From Planctomycetota bacterium (lineage in GTDB: Bacteria; Planctomycetota; Phycisphaerae; Phycisphaerales; SM1A02), in the NCBI GenBank assembly GCA_022567855.1, contig JADFGE010000055.1, forward strand, positions 1 to 11,091: a stretch of 11,091 bases of DNA. The letters are read 5' to 3'. A program made the position numbers and the translations under genes. Shown one piece after another: positions 5,017-11,091 of the stretch. Each line of letters begins with the position of its first letter. The stretch's first letter is position 1. Below the pieces are notes generated by a model that worked only from the letters and a program-made list of their open reading frames with translations, was not told the origin of the DNA and did not search any database.

Positions 5017-7674
5017 TCAGGCGGTTTTGGCGTGCGGCAACTCAGCGGACGGGTGGATTTGCAACTCCGCCACGCCGCCGGGAATGATCAGCTCACCAAT
5101 CGGCGTGCCCTCGGGGATGATCTGCCCGTCCAGAGTGCGGATCACACCTTGGGGGTTCGCTTTCTCGTGCGCTTCGAGGTCGGCCGCGAGCTTGTTTCGC
5201 ATCGCCTCCTCGAGTTTGGTCCACGCCATCCGACCTCGGCACTTGGGGAACTTCGAGCAGCCCAGCCAAGGTCCGCGCTTGCCGCGCCGAAGATTCAACG
5301 GCGACTCGCACTTGGGACATTGAAGTTCAGTGAGGACCGGCGGCGGCGCGGGATACTTGATCTGCTGGGCCTTGTCGAGATTGACCACGCACTTGACGTC
5401 GGGGTAATTGACCGAGGCGAGAAACTTGCCGAAGCGACCGGTGCGAAGCACCATCGGCGATCCATCCTCGGGGCAGGCCACGTTCACACGCTCCGGGAGC
5501 ATGGGGCGACCGTCACGATCGATCGGGGCCGCGTAGTCGCAATCCGGATACGACATGCAGGAAAGGAACCGGCCGTTCTTGCCGAACCGATAGCACGTGC
5601 TGCTGGAGCACTTGGGGCACTCGTAGATCGCCGGCTGCTTCTCGGCCTTGGCGTGCGTCATCGTCTCGTGGGCTTTTTCCAAGGACGCGGAGAAACGTTC
5701 GTAGAACTCACTCAGCATCGTGATCCAGTCGGTGTGCTGCTCCTCGATTTTGTCGAGCTTCTCTTCGAGCTGCCGGGTGTAGCTGATCTCCATGAGCCGG
5801 GGGAAGCCTTCGATGAGCTTGTCCGTCACCACCTCGCCGAGGTCCGTGGCGTGGAACCGCCGGTCGATCTGTTCAACGTACTTGCGATCCTGAATGACGC
5901 GGATGATGGAGGCGTACGTCGACGGTCGGCCGATGCCTTCGGCCTCCAAGGACTTGATGAGCGATGCCTCGGTAAACCGGGGCGGCGGGGACGTGAATAA
6001 CTGCTCAGGGTCGATCGAAAACGGGGCGAGCTCGTCTTGCTCTTCGAGCTTGGGCAGTATCTGCTCGTCTGATGCGGCCGGCACCCCGGCCACGCGATAG
6101 AAACCGTCGAAGGCCAACACGCGGCCGCCCGTCTTGAACACCGCCCCCGTCGACTTGTCGCTCCGCGCCAGATGAACAGTGGTGGAATCCCATTCGGCGG
6201 GGACCATCTGGCAGGCGACGAAGCGGGTCCAGATGAGACGGTACAGCTTGAGTTGGTCGTCCCGCAACGCGTGCGCCAAGTCGTTCGGATGACGCCGCAC
6301 GTCAGTCGGACGGATCGCCTCGTGCGCCTCCTGTGCCTTGGCCTTGGTGGACCGGTTATGGACCGTCGCGCGTTCGGGTAGATATCTGCGGCCGAACTTG
6401 TCTGATATGTAGTCTCGGACTGCCGCCGCGGCCTCCTGGCTCAGATGAGTGGAGTCGGTTCGCATGTACGTGATGAGCCCAACCTGTCCCTCGCCCCGGA
6501 CGTTCACGCCCTCGTACAACGCTTGGGCGGTTCGCATCGTTCGCTCGGCGGCATAGCCGAACGCATTCGCCGCCGTCGCCTGGAGACTGGCGGTGATGAA
6601 CGGCGCGGGCGGCTTGCTCGTCGTGCGCTTCGTCTGGATCGACTTGACCCGGTATCGCACGTCGGGTCCGACCTCGCCGGTGACGGTTCGTCGAAAATGC
6701 GCCGGGCCTTTGCCGTCTGCGGTTTCTTCAACCGCAATGGCGAGGTCCACCATCCCCGTCGCCGCCGCCACGCGCTTCACGTCACTGGACAGATCGCGCG
6801 GTTCGTCGGCACGACAGCCAAGCGAGAACTTCTCCCCGTCCAACTCAACAAGCTCAGCCTTGATCGATTGATGCTCGGTGAGCCAGGCGTTCTGCGACTT
6901 GATCGTCGGGCCTTTGCCCTTGTTGTCCACTTCACCCTGGAACTGGCGCCATTTGTCTACCAGCGCTGCCGCATCGCTGGGATCAAGACTCAACCGAGCC
7001 GTGATCCGCCAGTTCTCATCCGGCACGAATCCACGAATGTCTCGCTCTCGATCGACGATCAAGCGGGTCGCTACCGATTGCACCCGTCCGGCGCTCAGGC
7101 CTCGGGCCACCTTCTTCCATAACAGCGGCGACACTTGGTAGCCGACGATCCGGTCGAGGATCCGCCGCGCCTGCTGGGCGTTGACCTTGTACATGTCGAT
7201 CGTGTGCGGGTGCGCAAAGGCGTACTGAATCTGGCTCTTGGTGATGGCGTTGAAGATCACCCGCTTGGCTTTGGTGGGGTCGATCCCCAACTCCTGGGTC
7301 AGATGCCACGCAATCGCCTCGCCCTCGCGATCGAGGTCCGTCGCGAACCAGACGTCGATGGCTTGCTTGGCCGCCCGCTTCAGTGCGGCCACCGTTTTCT
7401 TCTTCTCCGGCAAGACGATGTAGGTCGGCTTGAAGTTGTCGTCCAGGTCCACGCCGGGCACCGGCTGCTTGGAGCCCTTCTCCGCTTTCGCGGGGAGATC
7501 GCGCACATGACCGATCGAGGCCTGCACCACGTAGTCTGGGCCGAGGTACCGGTTGATCGTCTTCGCCTTGGCCGGCGACTCGACGATCACCAGATGCTTG
7601 CCCGTGACGTCGACCGTAGGGCTGCGGCTACCTTTGCCTCGGGGCTTCTTGGTTGACTTGGACGATTTGGCCAT
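5017..7674 (-). CDS. topA: DNA topoisomerase I (type IA)
   Basis: The 885-residue protein relaxes negative supercoils by cutting one strand through a 5'-phosphotyrosine. The TOPRIM domain shows HLVIVESPAKAKTI (from 27) and the metal-binding ATDLDREGEA (D113, D115, E118). SAGRVQSVATRLIVDRE (194-210) and EAHEAIRPT (449-457) follow the family. The catalytic tyrosine is Y403 in ITYMRTDST, followed by R405. EGIGRPSTYASII lies near 579-591. The C-terminus has three zinc-ribbon repeats. The first (C686, C689, C706, C712) and third (C786, C789, C806, C812) are complete; the second keeps only C734 and C762. A lysine-rich N-terminal tail and about 65 residues after the last ribbon are extra relative to the E. 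coli core. The stretch at 240-335 appears longer than in E. coli. No Shine-Dalgarno sequence precedes the ATG. Confidence 0.97.
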   Translation of the reverse strand: MAKSSKSTKKPRGKGSRSPTVDVTGKHLVIVESPAKAKTINRYLGPDYVVQASIGHVRDLPAKAEKGSKQPVPGVDLDDNFKPTYIVLPEKKKTVAALKRAAKQAIDVWFATDLDREGEAIAWHLTQELGIDPTKAKRVIFNAITKSQIQYAFAHPHTIDMYKVNAQQARRILDRIVGYQVSPLLWKKVARGLSAGRVQSVATRLIVDRERDIRGFVPDENWRITARLSLDPSDAAALVDKWRQFQGEVDNKGKGPTIKSQNAWLTEHQSIKAELVELDGEKFSLGCRADEPRDLSSDVKRVAAATGMVDLAIAVEETADGKGPAHFRRTVTGEVGPDVRYRVKSIQTKRTTSKPPAPFITASLQATAANAFGYAAERTMRTAQALYEGVNVRGEGQVGLITYMRTDSTHLSQEAAAAVRDYISDKFGRRYLPERATVHNRSTKAKAQEAHEAIRPTDVRRHPNDLAHALRDDQLKLYRLIWTRFVACQMVPAEWDSTTVHLARSDKSTGAVFKTGGRVLAFDGFYRVAGVPAASDEQILPKLEEQDELAPFSIDPEQLFTSPPPRFTEASLIKSLEAEGIGRPSTYASIIRVIQDRKYVEQIDRRFHATDLGEVVTDKLIEGFPRLMEISYTRQLEEKLDKIEEQHTDWITMLSEFYERFSASLEKAHETMTHAKAEKQPAIYECPKCSSSTCYRFGKNGRFLSCMSYPDCDYAAPIDRDGRPMLPERVNVACPEDGSPMVLRTGRFGKFLASVNYPDVKCVVNLDKAQQIKYPAPPPVLTELQCPKCESPLNLRRGKRGPWLGCSKFPKCRGRMAWTKLEEAMRNKLAADLEAHEKANPQGVIRTLDGQIIPEGTPIGELIIPGGVAELQIHPSAELPHAKTA

Positions 7675-7738
7675 AAGCGACTTGCGTATCGGTCAGAACG
7701 ACGCTGCTGATGAATATCGACCCGGGGGTGGCCGCGGG

Positions 7739-7768
7739 ACGGTAGGGGGTGGGATTCGCCTCTGTCAA
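7739..7768 (-). promoter_or_regulatory. candidate topA promoter
   Basis: On the minus strand a perfect -35 TTGACA (7763-7768) is followed, 18 bases on, by TACCGT (7739-7744), which matches three of six -10 positions. It lies in the 115-base gap between the miaA stop and the topA start and would give a leader of about 58 bases. The perfect -35 makes it credible; the poor -10 suggests a weak or activator-dependent promoter. The gap also has only a weak hairpin (GGC/GCC followed by ATTTT) just after the miaA stop, so read-through from miaA is likely as well. Confidence 0.45.
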
Positions 7769-7789
7769 GGAAAATCAGGCTGACCCGCC

Positions 7790-8758
7790 TTACGAGGGTC
7801 CTAGGCCGGTTGATGACGGCAGCCGGTGGCCAAGGGCCCCAAGTGCCTCGTTCACAAGCTCTTGCGGCGACAAGTCGTCCGCTTCGACCCAGGCCGAACC
7901 CCCATACCGGCGAAACCGCCTCAGCCACGTCCGCTGCTGCTTGGCGAGCCGGCGGGTCGCGATCTTGATTTGCTCCATTGTCTCCTGGAGGCTCAACCGC
8001 CCGGCCAGATGATCCAGAACCTGGCGATAGCCCACAGCCTCGGACGCCTGGCGCCCAAGACCGCCGCTGCCCTGCACCCGGCGAACCTCCTCCACCAGCC
8101 CGGCGGCGAACATCGCCTTGACCCGGGCGTTGATGCGGGCGTTGATAGTCTCCACGCTGTATTCCAAACCGATCAGCTGAAGGTCCGCAGGGACCGTCTC
8201 GATCGACGACCACTGGCTTTGGAGGTCGCTGATACGCTTCCCGGTCTGCTCGAACACCTCGATCGCGCGGATGGCTCGTCTGCGATCATTAGCGTGAATC
8301 CGCGCGGCGGCGGGCGGGTCGATCGCTTGAAGTCGCTGCCTCAACGCCTTGTCATCCAGGGCTGCAATGGCGTGTCGTAACTCCGGCGCCGGCTCGGGCC
8401 CGTCGAAGAGTCCGCGCAGCAGCGCCTGAATATAAAGGTTCGTGCCGCCCACCACGATCGGCCGGCGACCCCGCTCGCGGATTTGGCTGATCGCGTCCTG
8501 AGCCAGCGCCAGCCAACGATCGACCGTAAAACCGTCCTCAGATGGATCGACCAGGTCCAGCAAATGATGGGGGACTGCGCTGCGTTGGGTCCCAGTCGGC
8601 TTGGCGGTGCCGATGTCCATTCCGCGATAGATCTGCATCGAATCGGCGCAGATACATTCGCCGGCGCCGGGCAGTCGCGTGGCCAGCTCGATCGCCAGCT
8701 CGGTCTTGCCCCCAGCCGTCGGCCCCACAATGACGATGAACGGGTTGAGCGGGCTCAT
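7790..8758 (-). CDS. miaA: tRNA dimethylallyltransferase
   Basis: The 322-residue protein transfers a dimethylallyl group to the N6 of adenine 37 in tRNAs that read codons beginning with U. The P-loop is GPTAGGKT (12-19). It is followed by the tRNA- and substrate-contacting block DSMQIYRGMDIGTAKP (39-54) and by VGGTNLYIQALLRG (103-116). EAVGYRQ (240-246) and QQRTWLRRF (274-282) are the usual C-terminal blocks, and the length is normal. The frame stays open upstream to 9061, but that extension is a translation of repeat DNA, so the start is the ATG at 8758, just ahead of the first strand (NPFIVIVGPT). The ribosome binding site is weak. The DMAPP substrate comes from the same pathway as IspG, encoded at the left edge, but the two genes are not linked in an operon. 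Confidence 0.96.
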   Translation of the reverse strand: MSPLNPFIVIVGPTAGGKTELAIELATRLPGAGECICADSMQIYRGMDIGTAKPTGTQRSAVPHHLLDLVDPSEDGFTVDRWLALAQDAISQIRERGRRPIVVGGTNLYIQALLRGLFDGPEPAPELRHAIAALDDKALRQRLQAIDPPAAARIHANDRRRAIRAIEVFEQTGKRISDLQSQWSSIETVPADLQLIGLEYSVETINARINARVKAMFAAGLVEEVRRVQGSGGLGRQASEAVGYRQVLDHLAGRLSLQETMEQIKIATRRLAKQQRTWLRRFRRYGGSAWVEADDLSPQELVNEALGALGHRLPSSTGLGPS

Positions 8759-8804
8759 GCCGGCCAATGCTAGGTCCACCGCAACCCCCGCGGTCCGTGA
8801 GGAA

Positions 8805-8840
8805 CCACAGATGGACACGGATGAACATGGATATAAATGG
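8805..8840 (+). repeat. CCACAGATGGACACGGA dispersed repeat, copy 1
   Basis: The first 17 bases are identical to those at 9048-9064, and similarity continues through GAAC and GATA before fading. Read on the reverse strand it encodes the peptide FIRVHLWF, a string I recognise as common in spurious hypothetical proteins. This suggests a widespread extragenic repeat, not a gene. Confidence 0.75.
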
Positions 8841-8875
8841 GAAGCCGGACCTGACGAAGGTCCCGATTGCACGAG

Positions 8876-8892
8876 TCCCGATTCCATCGGGA
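8876..8892. repeat. short GC-rich hairpin, 7-bp stem and 3-base loop
   Basis: TCCCGAT (8876-8882) pairs with ATCGGGA (8886-8892) around TCC. ATCGGGA is repeated at 8892-8898, and TCCCGATT also occurs at 8861-8868, so alternative pairings exist. There is no U-tract. Confidence 0.6.
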
Positions 8893-8968
8893 TCGGGAGA
8901 GGAAGGTCCGGGTGGAACGGGAGGAAACGTCGAAATGGGGGGGAAGGATTGGTGGGCGACATATAAAG

Positions 8969-8987
8969 CCGCGACCGTTGGTCGCGG
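8969..8987. repeat. short GC-rich hairpin, 8-bp stem and 3-base loop
   Basis: CCGCGACC (8969-8976) and GGTCGCGG (8980-8987) pair perfectly around GTT. The stem and loop lengths equal those of the hairpins at 9126-9144 and 9196-9214. An AT-rich ATATAAA sits just to its left. No U-tract follows, so termination is unlikely. Confidence 0.65.
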
Positions 8988-9006
8988 GGAAGAGGCGAGA
9001 CGCGGG

Positions 9007-9034
9007 CTGACCGCTGATAGCTGACCGCTGATGG
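9007..9034 (+). repeat. tandem 14-base repeat, two units
   Basis: CTGACCGCTGATAG (9007-9020) is followed directly by CTGACCGCTGATGG (9021-9034), which differs by one base. Within each unit CTGA-type steps recur, as expected from slippage. There is no spacer, so it is not a CRISPR array. Confidence 0.8.
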
Positions 9035-9047
9035 TTGCTCTTCCTCG

Positions 9048-9080
9048 CCACAGATGGACACGGAAGAACGTAGATACGAA
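9048..9080 (+). repeat. CCACAGATGGACACGGA dispersed repeat, copy 2
   Basis: This is a second, more diverged copy of the element at 8805-8840 in the same orientation, 243 bases downstream. Its reverse-strand reading, FFRVHLW, again echoes the first copy. Confidence 0.7.
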
Positions 9081-9120
9081 GAGGGAGCGAACTCCCAATT
9101 CGATTCGGATGTCAGTCTCA

Positions 9121-9155
9121 GTGAGCCGGGCTGTGTCAGCCCGGTGGACGCCGGA
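9121..9155 (+). repeat. hairpin repeat element, copy A
   Basis: GAGCCGGGCTG-TGT-CAGCCCGGTGGACG forms an 8-bp stem (9126-9133 with 9137-9144) and a three-base loop. It is an inverted copy of the element at 9186-9237. The flanks GAGCCGGG and CCCGGTGGACG are conserved, while the loop-proximal part of the stem has changed on both sides so that pairing is kept. Confidence 0.75.
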
Positions 9156-9185
9156 TGTCATACCGCGTCCGAACGCCAGGTGTAT

Positions 9186-9237
9186 GCGACGTCCACCGGG
9201 GCGACACGCCCCGGCTCGCTAGCGGGGAACGAACCTG
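9186..9237 (-). repeat. hairpin repeat element, copy B (inverted relative to A)
   Basis: CCGGGGCG (9196-9203) pairs with CGCCCCGG (9207-9214) around ACA. Bases 9195-9237 match 10968-11010 at 40 of 43 positions. Together with copy A it makes a back-to-back pair with about 50 bases between the stems. A further perfect 6-bp stem, AACCTG/CAGGTT (9232-9237, 9240-9245), follows immediately. Confidence 0.8.
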
Positions 9238-9272
9238 TCCAGGTTTCTTTCCCGAGCCAAATTCTGGGGGAC

Positions 9273-9301
9273 TTGAAAGTAAGTAAGAAGTTACTTACAA
9301 T
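9273..9301 (+). promoter_or_regulatory. promoter of the tetR-ric unit, predicted leaderless start
   Basis: TTGAAA (9273-9278) and TACAAT (9296-9301) each match the sigma70 consensus at five of six positions and are separated by exactly 17 bases. Counting the last base of the -10 as -7 places +1 at 9308, which is the A of the tetR ATG. The AGGG at 9302-9305 would then not be transcribed, and the messenger would lack a leader. This is the strongest promoter I can find in the window. Confidence 0.7.
9279..9298. promoter_or_regulatory. palindromic operator for the downstream TetR regulator
   Basis: GTAAGTAA (9279-9286) and TTACTTAC (9291-9298) are perfect inverted repeats around GAAG. The size and symmetry are typical of TetR dimer sites. 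The palindrome fills the promoter spacer and overlaps the -10 by three bases, so a bound protein would block RNA polymerase. Each half-site also has an internal GTAA/GTAA or TTAC/TTAC direct repeat. Autorepression is an inference from position. Confidence 0.75.
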
Positions 9302-9307
9302 AGGGCG

Positions 9308-9922
9308 ATGGCCACCCGGACCCGCAAATCTTCCGCCGAGCGACGCAAAGAGATTGCTAAGGCCGTCCTGCACATCATCGGTCGGCGCGGATTGACCTCG
9401 CTCACCATGTCCACGCTCGCGGCGGAGATCGGCGTCACCTCCGGCGCGCTGTTCCGCCATTTCGAAACCCGCGATGACATCCTCCGCGAAGTCGTCCGGC
9501 ACGGCGTGGCCAAGATCGACCGGACCTTCCCCGACAAGTCACTCCCGCCCCTGGAGCGTTTGTTCACCCTTGCCAGAAACCGCATCCGTCTGCTCGGCCC
9601 CGATCCGGGACTCGCTTGGCTGCTGCGATCAGAGCAGGCGTACCTCACGCTGCCCAAAGACGCCGTCAACGAACTGCGCGACGTCGCCCGCCGCTCTCGC
9701 CGATTCCTTCTGAAGGCAATTCGCGATGGCGCTGCCGACGGCAGCATTCGATCTGACATTCCACCGGAAGTGCTTCTCGTACCGATCATCGGAACGATAC
9801 ACACGTTGATCGGCACGCCGGGCGCTTCGCAACACGCTCAAGGCAAACAACACCGCAACACATCGCGCGTTCTGGCGGCACTGGAACGCATGATCATACC
9901 TCCCGGGAGCGCGGAGTCATGA
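9308..9922 (+). CDS. TetR/AcrR-family regulator, probable autorepressor of the ric unit
   Basis: The 204-residue protein starts with a basic tail and a TetR helix-turn-helix: RRKEIAKAVLHIIGRRGLTSLTM, then STLAAEIGVTSGALFRHFETRDDILREVV. The C-terminal helical part has no motif I can tie to a ligand. It contains no cysteine, so sensing through thiols or a cysteine-bound Fe-S cluster is unlikely. The ATG at 9308 gives the usual 10-15 residues before the first helix. It coincides with the predicted transcription start, and a palindromic operator lies in the promoter. The stop lies 50 bases before the ric start, in the same direction, consistent with a two-gene operon. The regulator at 4360-4956 is a different, only distantly similar member of the superfamily. 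Confidence 0.9.
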   Translation: MATRTRKSSAERRKEIAKAVLHIIGRRGLTSLTMSTLAAEIGVTSGALFRHFETRDDILREVVRHGVAKIDRTFPDKSLPPLERLFTLARNRIRLLGPDPGLAWLLRSEQAYLTLPKDAVNELRDVARRSRRFLLKAIRDGAADGSIRSDIPPEVLLVPIIGTIHTLIGTPGASQHAQGKQHRNTSRVLAALERMIIPPGSAES

Positions 9923-9972
9923 CGCACAACCAACAAGATCAACCATATTCAGATTCCTCAAAGGAGATCACG

Positions 9973-10656
9973 ATGACCACGACCCCCACATTGACGCCTG
10001 ATACAACCGTCGGCGAGATTGCTGTCGACCATCCGCTCGCCACGCGCGTCTTCGCCCGGAACAACATTGACTTTTGCTGCGGCGGGGGCAAACCGCTTGC
10101 GGAAATCTGCACCAAGCTCGGGCTTGATACCGAAGCTCTGCTCACGGAGATTCGCCACGAATTAACATCATCCGATGAACCACAACGGCGATGGGACGAA
10201 GCCCCGCTGGAGGATCTCATCGATCACATCCTCAGCGTGTACCATCGACCGCTGGATGAGGAGCTGCCGCGCCTGGAGGCGATGATGCGCAAGGTGAACG
10301 ATGTGCACGGCGAGAAGGACCCGGAGCGCTTCGCCGAGTTGCTTACGGTCTATCTCGCTCTGAAAGCCGAGCTCCAGGAACACATGATGAAGGAAGAGCA
10401 GATTCTCTTTCCCATGATCCGCCAAGGGCGTGGCGCCATGGCCACTGGCCCCGTGTCCGTGATGATGCACGAGCATGATTCAGCCGGCGAAGCCTTGCGC
10501 CGATTGCGCGAACTGACCGACGACTATCAGCCGCCGGAAGGAGCCTGCACCACCTGGCGCGCGTTATGGCACGGGCTGGCCGCCCTGGAAACTGCGCTGC
10601 ATGAGCACATTCATCTGGAGAACAACATCCTGTTCCCGCGGGCGCTGGCGAGCTGA
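9973..10656 (+). CDS. ric: iron-sulfur cluster repair di-iron protein (RIC/YtfE/ScdA)
   Basis: The 227-residue cytoplasmic protein restores Fe-S clusters damaged by nitric oxide or oxidants. Residues 1-60 are the ScdA_N domain with the DFCCGGG motif (C35, C36). A hemerythrin-like four-helix domain follows, and the di-iron ligands expected from E. coli YtfE are present: H91, H112, H137, E141, H168, H212 and E216. They lie in VYHRP, VHG, EHMMKEEQILFP, HEHDSAG and EHIHLENNILFP. The length matches the family (about 220). I chose the ATG at 9973 because AAGGAG ends six bases before it and MTTTPTLTPDTTVGEIA is a normal start. An ATG at 9919 overlaps the tetR stop as ATGA but would add 18 polar residues. 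In many bacteria NsrR or other NO sensors control this gene; here a TetR protein probably does. Confidence 0.95.
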   Translation: MTTTPTLTPDTTVGEIAVDHPLATRVFARNNIDFCCGGGKPLAEICTKLGLDTEALLTEIRHELTSSDEPQRRWDEAPLEDLIDHILSVYHRPLDEELPRLEAMMRKVNDVHGEKDPERFAELLTVYLALKAELQEHMMKEEQILFPMIRQGRGAMATGPVSVMMHEHDSAGEALRRLRELTDDYQPPEGACTTWRALWHGLAALETALHEHIHLENNILFPRALAS

Positions 10657-11091
10657 TTCTGTGGGTTGCCGCAGGGCAGAACGCCGCAAAGATGCAAACA
10701 CGCCCGGCCGCGGCGAGCAGAAGAATCGGCAGGAGGCATTTGGCACTGGGGACGAGGGGAATACCACCCGTTGAGCCCCGCCGCCCACGGCGGATCGTTG
10801 GTCAACCGGCGCCCATCAGCGCAACAACGCCGCGCGAGCGCCGCCGTTGATCCTCGTTTCTGGAAAGTTCAGTCAGCCCCACCCACGCGGCCGGCCGAAG
10901 CAGAGCGTCGCAAAGTAGCCTGTCCCGCTTTCTTGTCCAACGAACCGGTAGCCCATTCCTCACGTGAACCGGGGCGACACGCCCCGGCTCGCTCGCGGGA
11001 AACGTACCTGGCCCGGTTGCTTCCTGCTTCGCACTTCGGGACCAGGATTTGACAAATGCTAACCCATGGCACTGGGATGAGGCAGTCAGCG
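10657..11091. other. gene-free, repeat-bearing right end
   Basis: I see no convincing gene in these 435 bases. A 128-codon frame (10666-11052, plus) has no family features and partly translates repeat DNA. Structures present are a 6-bp imperfect hairpin just after the ric stop (10659-10674, no U-tract), a 6-bp stem CCGCCG/CGGCGG (10778-10793), and copy C of the hairpin element (10968-11010). An ACGCCGCAAAGATGCAAA stretch after 10680 resembles a common AAAGACGCAAAG-type extragenic repeat. TTGACA occurs at 11049-11054, but no -10 is visible at the right distance before the window ends. Confidence 0.6.
10968..11010 (-). repeat. hairpin repeat element, copy C
   Basis: It matches 9195-9237 at 40 of 43 positions in the same orientation and keeps the perfect CCGGGGCG/CGCCCCGG stem around ACA. 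Weaker similarity continues past 11010 (CCxGGTTxCTTxCC). Unlike copy B it has no nearby inverted partner. Copies B and C bracket the tetR-ric unit as 43-bp direct repeats. Confidence 0.8.

Larger units (their letters stand above)
8759..9272. other. gene-free, repeat-packed region between divergent miaA and tetR-ric
   Basis: About 510 bases show no protein with family features on either strand; the open frames here translate repeat sequence. The stretch contains two copies of a CCACAGATGGACACGGA repeat, a tandem 14-mer, two isolated GC-rich hairpins, and an inverted pair of a larger hairpin element. Each is listed separately. No clear miaA promoter is visible. Confidence 0.8.

Noticed and set aside
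5032..7656. Long plus-strand frames opposite topA (for example 5032-6000 and 6445-7122)
   Set aside because: They mirror topA codons in a GC-rich gene. The translations show only Arg/Gly/Leu/Val-rich shadow composition.
9007..9034. Short repeats considered as a CRISPR array
   Set aside because: There are only two directly abutting 14-base units without spacers, and no cas gene is nearby.
8759..9061. N-terminal extension of miaA by about 100 residues
   Set aside because: The extension translates repeat DNA and hairpins. MiaA proteins begin just before the P-loop, which fits the ATG at 8758.
10666..11052. 128-codon plus-strand frame after ric
   Set aside because: It has no family features and an Arg/Ala/Pro-rich composition typical of GC-rich noncoding frames, and its C-terminal part (GRHAPARSRE) is a translation of the hairpin repeat that also appears at 9186-9237.
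11065..11072. CATGGCAC, matching one arm of the 4188-4256 element
   Set aside because: Eight bases without the opposite arm before the window ends are not enough to call another copy.

Overview
The window is GC-rich bacterial chromosome from what looks like a member of the Planctomycetota, probably Phycisphaerae-like. I infer this from the IspG N-terminal variant (VQTMTAGYTYDIDACVAEI), a PilZ-receiver-HPt-like protein with a GYGF-type HPt core, and several extragenic repeat families I associate with such genomes. No database could be searched, so the taxonomy is an inference. I see no rRNA, tRNA, CRISPR array, phage gene or transposase.

Layout. Bases 1-653 (minus) are the first 217 codons of ispG (isoprenoid MEP pathway), cut by the window edge. 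Divergent from it are two related PilZ genes (892-2067 and 2155-2637, plus). The first is a PilZ-receiver-HPt-like fusion whose start lies inside a 12-bp inverted repeat. A nucleoside-permease-like MFS transporter follows (2836-4176, plus), with its own likely promoter and a strong ribosome binding site. It converges, across an elaborate hairpin element (4188-4256), on a minus-strand cluster read miaA (8758-7790), topA (7674-5017), tetR (4956-4360). topA has a probable promoter of its own in the miaA-topA gap.

Bases 8759-9272 hold no gene and are packed with short repeats and GC-rich three-base-loop hairpins. Next comes a two-gene unit on the plus strand: a TetR-type regulator (9308-9922) and ric/ytfE, a di-iron protein that repairs iron-sulfur clusters (9973-10656). 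Its promoter is unusually readable. A TTGAAA/TACAAT pair is separated by exactly 17 bases, nearly filled by a perfect 8+4+8 palindrome, and the predicted transcription start is the A of the regulator's ATG. This suggests a leaderless, self-repressed regulator controlling Fe-S or nitrosative-stress repair. Bases 10657-11091 contain more repeats and no convincing gene.

The main leads are four. They are the TetR-ric unit with its operator; the PilZ-REC-HPt-like protein, which has lost the expected HPt histidine and one receiver acidic residue; the hairpin over that gene's start; and a repeat family whose copies keep their stem by compensatory base changes. None is proven novel from sequence alone.
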